This document shows, piece after piece, positions 1 to 8,265 of a stretch of 24,621 nt of DNA; position 1 is the stretch's first letter; each line of letters opens with the position of its first letter. The notes beneath the pieces were generated by a model. That model was not told the DNA's origin, did no database searches, and saw nothing but the letters and a program-made list of their open reading frames with translations. Source of the DNA: JAWVZH01 sp033722295 (GTDB lineage: Bacteria > Bacteroidota > Bacteroidia > Chitinophagales > Saprospiraceae); the NCBI GenBank assembly GCA_033722295.1, contig JAWVZH010000029.1, positions 1 through 24,621 on the forward strand, written 5' to 3'. A program made the translations under genes and the position numbers.

Positions 1-127
1 ATAATGATATTAAAATGATATCATAAATATATAATATTTTTTTACATGTCGCAAGGGCATTCGACGTAGTGCTCGTAGAATTCGATAGAATGCTACAACG
101 ATCAGCATATTCTGATTCGTTGCAAGA
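1..127. other. AT-rich flank after the glycosyltransferase gene
   Basis: No gene is supported here. The first 50 bases are strongly AT-rich and contain a perfect 10-bp palindrome, ATGATATCAT, at 15-24. A weak stem (ATCAG at 101-105 with CTGAT at 112-116) lies just past the stop of the leftward gene at 128 and might help end transcription, but it has no clear T-run. The open frame through this region on the minus strand overlaps the real gene in another frame and looks like chance. Confidence 0.4.
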
Positions 128-1150
128 CTATTGTAGCAACAGCTCTGAGGGCTTGAATGTAGATACACCTGCCTTGCTAAGTACATTTTCCACGATCCGG
201 TCAGTGTGATAGGGAAAGTTAAGGCAAATGGCCTCATTGTTGAGCATCCAGTTCTCTATTACCGATTTATTCGAACCAGACAAATGGCTGATCACAGTTA
301 CTCCCAATTCGCTTAGCGCCTTGGCGTTGCACTGTTGTTCATACTGCCCGATCATGGGTATAGCGATCATATTTTTACCCAAAAACATCATTTCTGATGG
401 CCCTTCAAAACCCGCTCCAATAATGATGCCCTGGCAGGAGGAGATATCTGACAACCAGGTGGGACTTCCTACTGGCTTCAACTGTATATTTCTGAAGGTG
501 TAAGCATTAGTGAGTCCTTTGACATAGATCCGCCACTCTGCCTGGGGCAGATTTAAAAAATAGGATTGCAGATAAGTTTCACTGTATGCCGGCAGGTAAA
601 CCACGTAATGCTCTCCCGTTTTTGGTTCCAGATGCCTCATACTCCTCCTGATGATGGGCTCTTCAATATTCTCATCATAAGATTGATAGTGAAATCCGAT
701 CCAGTCGCTCGTAGGGGCATAGTGTTTTAATATTGCTTCGGCAGGCATTGACCTTTTAGAGATGCGGGGCGTCTTTTGAGATAAGAATGCCGCCTGGTGA
801 CTCAATCCAATGCATGCTTTCCTTTTTAACTGACAGGCCCAGGCAGTAATGGGCTCGAAGTCACTTATCACCAGATCATAATCCTGCACGGGTAATGCGT
901 TCACATCTTTTAAAAACCTAACAGGATGCTGTGACCTTACAGTCCTGATCACGTCGACACCGCCCTGACTCCCAAAGTGAAATCCAATACCCGGACGACG
1001 ATATTTTACGTCAAACGGTAGTTTGATATCATATTGTGACCCACTCACAAGGATGTCTACCTTGCCAAATTTGGACAAAACTGGCGTGATGGCTATGGCC
1101 CTGCTAAAATGACCATTACCTGTTCCCTGGACGCCGTAGAGTATTTTCAC
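128..1150 (-). CDS. GT-B glycosyltransferase, MurG/UGT-like (Glyco_trans_1_3 type)
   Basis: A 340-residue protein without signal peptide or membrane helix, so probably cytosolic or peripheral to the inner membrane. The N-terminus has the GT-B acceptor-side loop GVQGTGNGH (residues 6-14), typical of MurG-like and COG1819 enzymes. The C-terminal half has a donor-site motif, GAGFEGPSE at about 245-253, followed by a conserved Pro-rich strand and a Gln/Asn-containing helix (IPMIGQYEQQ, N275). It should transfer a sugar from a nucleotide-sugar to a lipid or polysaccharide; donor and acceptor cannot be read. Its start lies 24 bp after the stop of the LpxH-like gene on the same strand, so the two are probably co-transcribed, which suggests a role in the envelope or glycolipids. 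The fold is clear, the specific role is not. Confidence 0.82.
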   Translation of the reverse strand: MKILYGVQGTGNGHFSRAIAITPVLSKFGKVDILVSGSQYDIKLPFDVKYRRPGIGFHFGSQGGVDVIRTVRSQHPVRFLKDVNALPVQDYDLVISDFEPITAWACQLKRKACIGLSHQAAFLSQKTPRISKRSMPAEAILKHYAPTSDWIGFHYQSYDENIEEPIIRRSMRHLEPKTGEHYVVYLPAYSETYLQSYFLNLPQAEWRIYVKGLTNAYTFRNIQLKPVGSPTWLSDISSCQGIIIGAGFEGPSEMMFLGKNMIAIPMIGQYEQQCNAKALSELGVTVISHLSGSNKSVIENWMLNNEAICLNFPYHTDRIVENVLSKAGVSTFKPSELLLQ

Positions 1151-1174
1151 AATCTTGAGTTATGTGGCGATCAA

Positions 1175-2005
1175 TTATCTGGTGAAGGCAGTGCGTAATT
1201 CTGAAACGGAATTCATCTCCATCGAACGAACCCAGACCTCATAATCGAAGATTCGCCATTCCCTCTCATTGTATTCCAATGCCGTCAAATTTTCGACCCA
1301 GTCACCGGAATTGAGATAGACGACCGAGCCATATTGGTTTCGGACGACACGATTTTGGGCTTGATGTATATGTCCGCAGATCACATAATCATAACCGTTA
1401 TCGATTGCGAGTTCCGCAGCTGTCAATTCGAAATCATTGACATACTTTATTGCTTTCTTTACATTGGTTTTTACAGCCTTGGACAATGACATTGAAGGTC
1501 GTCCCATTTTATTCAGCACCACATTCACAAATCGATTTATTCTGATCAATAATTCATAACCCTGTCCTCCGAGCTTGGCGATCCACTTGGCATGTTGAAT
1601 CGAAGCGTCGAAGACATCTCCATGAAAGAACCAATGCAGTTGGTTGTCGATCTTCAATACCAGCTTATCCAACAATTTGAATTTTCCAAGGGAAAGGTCA
1701 GAAAGTCGTCTGAGCATGTCGTCGTGATTTCCCGTTAGATAATAGATCTCCACACCATCCTGTAGCATTTCCAGGAAAGTTTCAACGACTTGAAAGTGTT
1801 CCTTAGGGAAGTATCTTTTCTTGAAGTACCAAATATCTACTATGTCCCCATTCAAAATGAGTTTTTTAGGGCGTATGTTCTTTAGGTAATGAACAAGTTC
1901 TTTGGCATGACAGCCAAACGTTCCAAGGTGCAGGTCTGATAAAACAACAATTTCTACGTCGCGCATAGCGATCGGATCGGTTTTGATTAGGTCAAAAATA
2001 TGCAC
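1175..2005 (-). CDS. LpxH-like metallophosphatase (UDP-2,3-diacylglucosamine diphosphatase family)
   Basis: A 276-residue calcineurin-like phosphoesterase with the full two-metal motif set: D24-x-H26 (SDLHLG), N52-G-D54, GNHDD at 92-96, HGD at 128-130 and GHIH at 211-214. This order and the length match the COG2908/LpxH group, which hydrolyses UDP-2,3-diacylglucosamine to lipid X in lipid A synthesis at the inner face of the inner membrane. Many Bacteroidota encode several COG2908 paralogues, so assignment as the true LpxH is not secure. It is followed after 24 bp by a glycosyltransferase, which fits an envelope-lipid operon. The chosen ATG precedes the first metal motif by about 23 residues; an in-frame Met at residue 14 is a possible shorter start. 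Confidence 0.8.
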   Translation of the reverse strand: MHIFDLIKTDPIAMRDVEIVVLSDLHLGTFGCHAKELVHYLKNIRPKKLILNGDIVDIWYFKKRYFPKEHFQVVETFLEMLQDGVEIYYLTGNHDDMLRRLSDLSLGKFKLLDKLVLKIDNQLHWFFHGDVFDASIQHAKWIAKLGGQGYELLIRINRFVNVVLNKMGRPSMSLSKAVKTNVKKAIKYVNDFELTAAELAIDNGYDYVICGHIHQAQNRVVRNQYGSVVYLNSGDWVENLTALEYNEREWRIFDYEVWVRSMEMNSVSELRTAFTR

Positions 2006-2125
2006 GGCGTATTACCTGAGTATTAATTCATATTTATTTATTAGTTAATATGTAACTATTTACAATGCAGGTAATATAGATCAAATTAGTCCGAGATGTA
2101 AAATGATTTTATCCATCATGCATAT

Positions 2126-2704
2126 CTAGATGAAAATGAGGCCTTCCTCAGGTGTACCGTATTGCAGCGATTTACCCTCTGCATATCGCTGGCCACTTAT
2201 CCAGGCGAGCAGGGCATCCATCTCGTGCCAGGATATGGGTTCAGTTCTAATTGCAGGCAAGGCCATTCTCAGTTGCAGTTCATTTAGAAATTCAGCTGGA
2301 CTTTTGTCTTTTTTGCTATAAATGGAGGAAAGATGTAGTTCCCGGACGAGTCCGGCAGGATAGGTCTCGTACATCGGCACACTGACTTCAGATTTCAATT
2401 TGATGGCACGTGCGGTCAGGCCTCCGAGAAACATTGGTGACATGGCCTTAAGTTGGCGATCCGCCAATCGGTAGAAATAATCCGCATTCTTATGGAAATA
2501 AGCTCCTGGCAGGGATAGCGGCGCGTCAATAAATATTGCCGATGGTTGAAATTCTATGATCTGTTTTTCGAGCCACAGGTCAGCATTTTCATTTTTGATC
2601 GATGTAGAAAACAGTAGCGATCCGTCTTTCTCTTGTATGCAGATCGAAGTGGTTCCCGCTAATTTGCTACCGAAGTCTACACCGAAGTGATCGTAGGTAT
2701 TCAT
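2126..2704 (-). CDS. DUF429 family protein, predicted RNase H-fold nuclease-like
   Basis: A 192-residue soluble protein with hallmarks of DUF429: an N-terminal GVDFGSK strand-turn (acidic D10), the central FIDAPLSLPG (D60) and a C-terminal HEMDALLAW helix (D163) ending in a TPEEGLIFI strand. The family is predicted to have an RNase H-like fold with acidic residues forming a metal site, but its biological role is not established. It stands alone: a 230-bp gap upstream holds palindromic repeats, and 120 bp separate it from the metallophosphatase downstream. Family membership is fairly sure; no function is claimed. Confidence 0.75.
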   Translation of the reverse strand: MNTYDHFGVDFGSKLAGTTSICIQEKDGSLLFSTSIKNENADLWLEKQIIEFQPSAIFIDAPLSLPGAYFHKNADYFYRLADRQLKAMSPMFLGGLTARAIKLKSEVSVPMYETYPAGLVRELHLSSIYSKKDKSPAEFLNELQLRMALPAIRTEPISWHEMDALLAWISGQRYAEGKSLQYGTPEEGLIFI

Positions 2705-2764
2705 GATGTATTAATGCTGATAAGAATAAGATGTTGCCCGTGGAAGGAATAATGAGTGGGAGAA

Positions 2765-2928
2765 TGTTAAAGTGACCCCGGGGGTCGTTTTAACATTTGA
2801 CCGTATTAAACCTTACTTCATCATAAATATGATATAAATCTAAGCAACTGGTTATCAGATATATACGAGTAATAATGTCTGTTAAGCGACATATTGGGCT
2901 AATTCTAACCCCGGGGGTCATTTTAACA
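2765..2928. mobile_element. Possible MITE-like element or paired palindromic operator
   Basis: The gap between the DUF429 and SDR genes starts and ends with copies of one motif. The left copy, 2765-2795, is a 31-bp palindrome centred on G2780: TGTTAAAGTGACCCC pairs with 2781-2795 at 13 of 15 positions. The right copy, 2898-2928, keeps the right arm (GGGGTCATTTTAACA) but its left arm is degraded. Read outward, the interval begins with TGTTAAA and ends with TTTTAACA, so it has about 15-20 bp terminal inverted repeats around 130 bp of AT-rich DNA with no gene. TGT...ACA tips followed by GACCCC resemble IS21-family ends as I remember them, hence the MITE idea. No clear target duplication is seen. 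The palindromes may instead be regulator sites or terminators. Confidence 0.4.
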
Positions 2929-2935
2929 CTTCACA

Positions 2936-3619
2936 CTAAATAGCACTCAATCCGCCGTCCACACCAAAAATCTGACCGGTGATCCAGCCTTTGTCCTGTA
3001 GGACGAGATATTCGGCCATATTTGCGATATCGTCGGTTTCTCCATATCGTTTTAACGGATGGCGTTCTTTAGCTGATTCAACGCGGGATTCTGTAGAAAG
3101 TAAGTTTTTAGCAAGAGGCGTATTGGTCAGTGATGGGGCGATGGCATTGACCTTAACCTTGGGAGCCAATTCTGCGGCAAGAGAGCGAGTAAGGCCTTCG
3201 ACGGCTCCTTTGGCCCCGGCGATGCTCGCGTGGAAGGGCATACCGCGACCCACAGCAACCGTAGAAAAAGTGATGACTTGTGCATCCCCACTCTTCTTCA
3301 ATGGCTTCAGAGCATGCTTGATAACATTGACTGCTCCGAGATAATTGATCTCCATGTCTTTTTTGAAATCCTCTACATCCAGACCGGAAATCGGCTTAAG
3401 GTCGATAGTGCCTGGGCAGTAGACAAGGCCATGCAGTTCTTCGGGTAGCCATGATGTGTCCAGATTTTCATCAAGCACATCCCAGGTTTTGTAGTCCTTT
3501 ATGCCCTCTATCTCTTCGGGGTTTCGACTGGCACAGTAAATATTCGCTTTGCCCTTTAATTTGTTGACCAGGGTCTTTCCAATTCCACTATTGCCTCCAA
3601 CTATAAGAATATTTTTCAT
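2936..3619 (-). CDS. SDR family protein with an atypical active site
   Basis: A 227-residue Rossmann protein of the classical short-chain dehydrogenase/reductase type. It has the dinucleotide loop GGNSGIG (8-14), the CPG segment near 68-70 (equivalent to NAG), N92, S119 after the sixth strand, K137, a PSLTNTPLA stretch (162-170) and the C-terminal GxxxxVDGG. The residue at the catalytic Tyr position is Ile133 (segment HASIAGAK, where YxxxK is expected). The other landmarks are intact, so this looks like a family variant rather than a pseudogene. Redox activity may be altered or absent; cofactor and substrate cannot be read. It stands downstream of the S9 peptidase gene with a 105-bp gap, and a palindromic repeat begins 8 bp after its stop. 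Confidence 0.82.
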   Translation of the reverse strand: MKNILIVGGNSGIGKTLVNKLKGKANIYCASRNPEEIEGIKDYKTWDVLDENLDTSWLPEELHGLVYCPGTIDLKPISGLDVEDFKKDMEINYLGAVNVIKHALKPLKKSGDAQVITFSTVAVGRGMPFHASIAGAKGAVEGLTRSLAAELAPKVKVNAIAPSLTNTPLAKNLLSTESRVESAKERHPLKRYGETDDIANMAEYLVLQDKGWITGQIFGVDGGLSAI

Positions 3620-3724
3620 GATCTTAATTTTGAGTTATGCTGTGGAGGTAACACAAACTCAACCAGGATGTTGAATTGATGAAATATTCTCAATGGATAT
3701 TAGAAACGTGCGACCTTCCTTTCG

Positions 3725-6487
3725 TCAGTCCAATCCTGACTCGATCCCTCTAAGATGAGCCGGTATGCCTTCAGACATCCACAGCGGCATGGATTCTCCC
3801 AACATGTAATGATCAAAGAATTGCATCATACGAGTTTGAAAATCTTTACGATTCTGAAATTTCACAGGCCAGTGCGGTTCATCCCGGTAATTGAGCATCC
3901 AGGCTTTTTTACCGAGACGACGAAGAGCCATGTAAAATTCTATGCCCTGGTACCATGGAACGGCCTGGTCCTCATCGTTATGAAGAATAAGGACAGGGAT
4001 ATCGATTTTATCAACATCAAAGAGGGGAGAATTCCTCAAATATACCTCTCGGTCTTCCCATAAGGTCCTTCCCAATCGACTTTGTGTTTGCTCATACTGG
4101 AACATACGGCTCATACCTGAACCCCAGCGTATGCCGCCATATGCACTTGTCATATTCACTACAGGTGCGCCGGATTCAGCGCAGGTGAATAGATCACTTT
4201 TGGTGATAATATGAGCCACTTGGTATCCACCCCAACTGTGTCCTTGAAGGGCGATCTTGGCTTCATCAACTATGCCTTTCTCTATGAGATGCCGAACGCC
4301 GCTTTCCACTATTTCAAGGGCACTTTTTCCGGGATCTCCGATCTGATACACGATATCCGGATTGAAAATAGCGTAACCCCGCGAAGCATAATGTGGATAA
4401 TTGATAGTGCTTCGATGAAGATAGGGACGGCGGTATCGATGCAGTCCATCACTGCTTTTTTCATAGAAATTGACGATCAATGGATGTTCATCGCCCTCTT
4501 GATGGTCCTCAGGTAATACCAGCATACCTTCATTTCCGTCCCATTCAACGTGTTCTATGGTCCCCCATGCAAATCCATTTGCCTGTGACTGCAGATCTGT
4601 GATCTGCTGTGCATTTTTCCAGTTATCGAGATCTGCAACCAACAGATCGGGAAATGTGCGGTAATCCTCCTTTGTGTAAACAACTGTAGAACTGTCCCTT
4701 GATAATGTCGGACGGAAATCATAGAACATTGGTTCTGTTACCTGCTCAGTGATCTTTTGTATCTCCATATCCAACCAGCCGTAGCCTGTACTCTTATCCC
4801 GTTCTGAAAATAGAAATAGCCATTGGCCATTTGGATTGAGATAGTCTGCCTCCTGATCCATATTTACTATCCTGACCCTGAGTTCTGATGCCCTTCCATT
4901 CGTCATTTTAGAACCGGATAGATCGGCCCTGGTATCGAATTCCCACACATCATACCTATCGTAAATGTAGACATGCTTTTCATCAGGTGAAAACCCTGCC
5001 ACTCCGTAGGCATAAGGGGGGCGAGGATGATCATGTTCTTCATCTTCAAATTTTCCTATATCCTGGTTGGTCCATGTATAGCTTTTTCTCGTACGAAGAT
5101 TGTGAGCACGCCAATGGCCCTTGCTTGGATTATGCCAGTACAGCAGCTCACCGCTTGGAGAAAGGCGGGGATAGCCATGCACTTCTTTTTCGATCAGCCA
5201 TCTCTCACCGGTATTGAGGTCCACCCCGTAAAGGTCTTTGTAGTCATGCCCGGTAAAGACAATATTATGCAGATAGATCTCATTATGATATGCACCGGCG
5301 TAAGCGCCGTTTATTTTTTTGTTTAAAATCAAATGATCAACAAGTGTGTCGGTGAGCTTGACAATTCTGTCCACTCGTGGCTCCCAGATAGCATGAAAGG
5401 CTTTATCTCTCAATTCATCCACTCTTTCATTCTGCATAGGATATATCAGTGGATCATCGGTAGACCATATCTCAACATCGACCATCTCTTTTTCCAGTAG
5501 ACTTGTGTCCTGACGGGCGGGTGGGAGATTATATCCGAAGATCAATCTCTTGCCATCCTCAGAGAATCGGGGTTCATAAGCGCCAACCACCTGGCTGCCC
5601 TTCATAAGTTGATCGGTTGGAAAATCAACGGCAAGAGATAGGCTGTCCATAACATCAGCCCAATACCATAATTTATAGGGACGGATATAGGCTTTTGTAG
5701 TGTCCTCATCGAGGATGAAAACAAACTGTTGTCCCGTCTTATCAGAGACCACTTGTTCCAATTTCCCTTCTGTCTGCCTGACCTTTTTTTGACCCCTGGA
5801 TGCCAGATTATAAATTATAATTCCAGCCTGATCTGTGGAGTCCCTACCAGTTGTTAGAGCAGCCAGGTGCTGACCAACCTCAGACAACTCCCATTTTGTA
5901 ACGAAATATATAGTGTCTTCCTGGCCACTCAACATATGTCGCGCTATCAGGTGGTGACCATTATCCTCATTCATTTCCCTGGCGCTGGATTCCGTAGTAT
6001 CCCCTTCCATTTTCGGAATTGACCCTAACTGGTAGATCAATACATCGGGAAAGCTATCGTTCATCTGATGTTTGGTCACATCAGCAATTTCGAACTCTGT
6101 GCCCTTTTTCAGATCCAGAACCTTCAGGGTGTCAGGCGGCAGGTCATCTTTTTTGGTGCCACTTCTAAGCAGACTGTCGACTTCATCTTCGTCTGGTTTA
6201 GTCGTGTAAACCAACCAGGTTTCATCGGCATTGATCTTGATATCGTAGCTCCTCTCGAAACACGAGGTGGTTCCAGTCAATGTATTATGAAAACAGCACG
6301 ATGGATTCCCATCTTCGGATTTGATATCATAAAGGACATATTGTCCAGAGTGAGAGAGATCATGGCGATCGATATATTTCCATTTGGCCATGTCCTCAAT
6401 AGTGATGGATTTATCCTGGGCGTAAATTGAAGTGCAAGAGAATAACACTACTGTTAACCACACCAGACTGCTTGAATAAACTTTCAT
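3725..6487 (-). CDS. Exported S9 family peptidase (prolyl oligopeptidase-like)
   Basis: A 920-residue protein with a signal peptide (residues 1 to about 23, ending in SIYAQ), so periplasmic or cell-surface. The long N-terminal part contains repeated beta-propeller-like strands, and the C-terminal 260 residues form an alpha/beta hydrolase. The catalytic triad is visible: S751 in GHSWGGY, D840 in HNDEDQAVP and H872 in DEPHWP. The order of propeller then hydrolase is that of S9 prolyl oligopeptidases and dipeptidyl peptidases; the length is on the long side, as is usual for such enzymes in Bacteroidota. It should cleave oligopeptides imported or generated outside the cell. Exact specificity is unknown. 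No T9SS tail is evident. A 156-bp gap separates it from the lipoprotein gene upstream. Confidence 0.9.
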   Translation of the reverse strand: MKVYSSSLVWLTVVLFSCTSIYAQDKSITIEDMAKWKYIDRHDLSHSGQYVLYDIKSEDGNPSCCFHNTLTGTTSCFERSYDIKINADETWLVYTTKPDEDEVDSLLRSGTKKDDLPPDTLKVLDLKKGTEFEIADVTKHQMNDSFPDVLIYQLGSIPKMEGDTTESSAREMNEDNGHHLIARHMLSGQEDTIYFVTKWELSEVGQHLAALTTGRDSTDQAGIIIYNLASRGQKKVRQTEGKLEQVVSDKTGQQFVFILDEDTTKAYIRPYKLWYWADVMDSLSLAVDFPTDQLMKGSQVVGAYEPRFSEDGKRLIFGYNLPPARQDTSLLEKEMVDVEIWSTDDPLIYPMQNERVDELRDKAFHAIWEPRVDRIVKLTDTLVDHLILNKKINGAYAGAYHNEIYLHNIVFTGHDYKDLYGVDLNTGERWLIEKEVHGYPRLSPSGELLYWHNPSKGHWRAHNLRTRKSYTWTNQDIGKFEDEEHDHPRPPYAYGVAGFSPDEKHVYIYDRYDVWEFDTRADLSGSKMTNGRASELRVRIVNMDQEADYLNPNGQWLFLFSERDKSTGYGWLDMEIQKITEQVTEPMFYDFRPTLSRDSSTVVYTKEDYRTFPDLLVADLDNWKNAQQITDLQSQANGFAWGTIEHVEWDGNEGMLVLPEDHQEGDEHPLIVNFYEKSSDGLHRYRRPYLHRSTINYPHYASRGYAIFNPDIVYQIGDPGKSALEIVESGVRHLIEKGIVDEAKIALQGHSWGGYQVAHIITKSDLFTCAESGAPVVNMTSAYGGIRWGSGMSRMFQYEQTQSRLGRTLWEDREVYLRNSPLFDVDKIDIPVLILHNDEDQAVPWYQGIEFYMALRRLGKKAWMLNYRDEPHWPVKFQNRKDFQTRMMQFFDHYMLGESMPLWMSEGIPAHLRGIESGLD

Positions 6488-6643
6488 ATTTTCATTTGGT
6501 TAGAAAGATTGTGAATATAGAAAATTCGTTCATCCTTTTTTGAGTCATGATATTTGAGCGAAATTGTCTGATCGGTATGCAGAGGAATTGGATAAACAGG
6601 ACTCAAGGATTGAGATCCACTATTTTAGACAAGTAGTTATAGC

Positions 6644-7111
6644 TTATTGAAGATTGTCTCGCCAGCCAAGCACAAAAAAGCCCGCCAGTTTGCCATCTTC
6701 ATTCAGGACAACGCGTACCTCCGGGTCAGTCTTTGATTCAAAATCACCTCGGTATCTGTAGATAAATAGGTTGGCCTTTCTGTCATATAGAATCTCTACT
6801 AGTTCACCTGGACCTGCGTACTCTCCAAAGTTCATGGATATTTGAAATGCGGCATTTTGCTGAACCTCATAAGTAAAACCTCTGACCATTGCGTCAGCCG
6901 CAATATTTTCATTCAGTGTTATATAATCACCAGTATTCATGCCCGTCAGGATCTGATGTGCGATCTCAGAACTGAAGACCTCATGCTCGGGATTGACCTT
7001 TTGAGAATCTACTTTGGTGATTTGCTTTGTGGTATTGCATGATGTAATGACCGTCAAATGGATTAACAGTATGCACTTTAGAAGTATTGTATTAAGCCAG
7101 CTTTTCTTCAT
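6644..7111 (-). CDS. Small lipoprotein of unknown function (NTF2-like candidate)
   Basis: A 155-residue protein with a lipoprotein signal: a charged MKKSW start, a hydrophobic stretch and the lipobox-like ITSC with Cys25 as the lipidated residue. The mature part is short and alpha+beta: an amphipathic helix (SSEIAHQILTGMNTGDY), then strands ending in VRVVLNEDGKLAGFFVLGW. This pattern of a helix followed by an antiparallel sheet resembles the DUF3887/NTF2-like domains often found on Bacteroidota lipoproteins, but I cannot prove the family by eye. It lies between OxyR and the S9 peptidase genes on the same strand, with gaps of 109 and 156 bp, so it is probably a separate transcript. Gene reality is likely; function is not known. 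Confidence 0.7.
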   Translation of the reverse strand: MKKSWLNTILLKCILLIHLTVITSCNTTKQITKVDSQKVNPEHEVFSSEIAHQILTGMNTGDYITLNENIAADAMVRGFTYEVQQNAAFQISMNFGEYAGPGELVEILYDRKANLFIYRYRGDFESKTDPEVRVVLNEDGKLAGFFVLGWRDNLQ

Positions 7112-7220
7112 TGTCCGAATATGAATTTGAAATCGCCTTAGCTTATGATATTTTGATTTGATCTAAAATTGAAAATAATAAGAATGAATCTATTTACAAT
7201 TATATATTCATGCTGCCAGG

Positions 7221-8150
7221 TTAGCGCCATTCAAATTCTACCACTGAATGTTTTTCCAGAAACCGGTCAGGAATAACCTTCAAGATGTGGGATTTCAAAC
7301 TATCGATGAGGGCTTTTTTAATGTAATTGCTGTGCACCGCTAGGCTGACCTCTCGCACGGGTTCAGGACTGGAAAACCTCCTTACATGTTTGGATTTCAA
7401 CTCGTTCAGTACAGATAGCTCGGGTACGAGTGTATATCCAACGCCATATTTTACAAGGTTTTTGAGTGCCTCGATGGAGCCACTCTGATAATCGAATCCT
7501 ATAGATGAACTGTGCTTGGCTTGTTGGCATATCGAGAGTGTCTGTTCACGGAAACAATGCCCTTCATCCAGTACCAGCACCTCATTAGGATCCAAGTCTT
7601 CAGCAAGTAGGAGCTTTTTATCCTGGAAGCGGTGATTCTCTGGCAGGAAGAGCAGGAATGGCTCATAATATAATGGGACCTCCCGGATATTGACCTCGTT
7701 CAGAGGTGTGGCTAACAATCCTATGTCGATGGTGCCGTTTTGGAGTTGAGTTATGATCTGACCTGTTTGGAGTTCCTGGATATTGAGATGCACCTTCGGA
7801 TGTTCCTTCAAAAAACTGGGGAGAAAGCGGGGCAGCAGATATGGCGCTATAGTGGGTATGATGCCTACGGTGAATTCACCTTCCATCGTTTCCTTTTCGT
7901 GGTTGATATATTCTTTGATCTGGCTGGTATCCCTCAGGATACGCCGAGCCCGGGAGATGACCTCTTTACCGATATCTGTTGGCTGTAATGGTTTCTTTGT
8001 CCGATCGAATATCCGGATGCCGATCTCATCTTCGAGCTTCTTGACCTGCATTGTGAGGTTGGGTTGGGAAACAAAACAATGTTCTGCCGCATTTACATAA
8101 TGGCGATGGTCGTCAAGAGCGACGATGTATTCCAATTGCTGTAACGTCAT
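7221..8150 (-). CDS. oxyR: OxyR-type hydrogen peroxide sensor (LysR family)
   Basis: A 309-residue LysR regulator. The N-terminal winged helix (residues 1-60, with HCFVSQPNLTMQVKKLE in the helix-turn-helix) is followed by a substrate-binding-like sensor domain. The peroxide-sensing segment GHCFREQTLSIC contains Cys199 and Cys208, the same spacing and even the same numbers as the disulphide pair in Escherichia coli OxyR. This separates it from generic LysR proteins. Oxidation to the disulphide should switch on detoxification genes, and the gene is divergent from katG with a short shared AT-rich promoter region, the usual OxyR-katG arrangement. The start ATG places MTLQQLEYIVAL at the N-terminus as in other LysR proteins. 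Confidence 0.95.
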   Translation of the reverse strand: MTLQQLEYIVALDDHRHYVNAAEHCFVSQPNLTMQVKKLEDEIGIRIFDRTKKPLQPTDIGKEVISRARRILRDTSQIKEYINHEKETMEGEFTVGIIPTIAPYLLPRFLPSFLKEHPKVHLNIQELQTGQIITQLQNGTIDIGLLATPLNEVNIREVPLYYEPFLLFLPENHRFQDKKLLLAEDLDPNEVLVLDEGHCFREQTLSICQQAKHSSSIGFDYQSGSIEALKNLVKYGVGYTLVPELSVLNELKSKHVRRFSSPEPVREVSLAVHSNYIKKALIDSLKSHILKVIPDRFLEKHSVVEFEWR

Positions 8151-8265
8151 ATTTTATAAATAATAATTATACAATTATAATAATTATTGATTTGAATAAT
8201 AACACAGTTTTTGGCAGATTTACGTACTATTGGCGAATTCAGACAATCACAAAAAATTATATAGC
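8151..8265. promoter_or_regulatory. Divergent oxyR-katG promoter region with an AT-rich dyad
   Basis: The interval between the two divergent starts is very AT-rich. It contains a perfect 9-bp inverted repeat, AATAATTAT at 8162-8170 and ATAATTATT at 8180-8188, with a 9-bp spacer; a nested dyad, ATTATA at 8166-8171 and TATAAT at 8176-8181, shares the centre. The dyad lies close to the oxyR start, so it is a reasonable candidate for an OxyR/LysR-type binding site, but AT-rich DNA makes such symmetry cheap and it does not match the classical ATAG-N7-CTAT pattern. No convincing -33/-7 pair was found for katG. Confidence 0.4.

Noticed and set aside
10..237. A 75-codon minus-strand frame at the left edge
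   Set aside because: It overlaps the 3' end of the glycosyltransferase in another frame and runs into AT-rich non-coding DNA.
8230..8265. TTG-initiated N-terminal extension of KatG
   Set aside because: It adds 12 residues without family similarity, and an in-frame ATG follows at 8266 with a normal KatG leader. It cannot be fully excluded.
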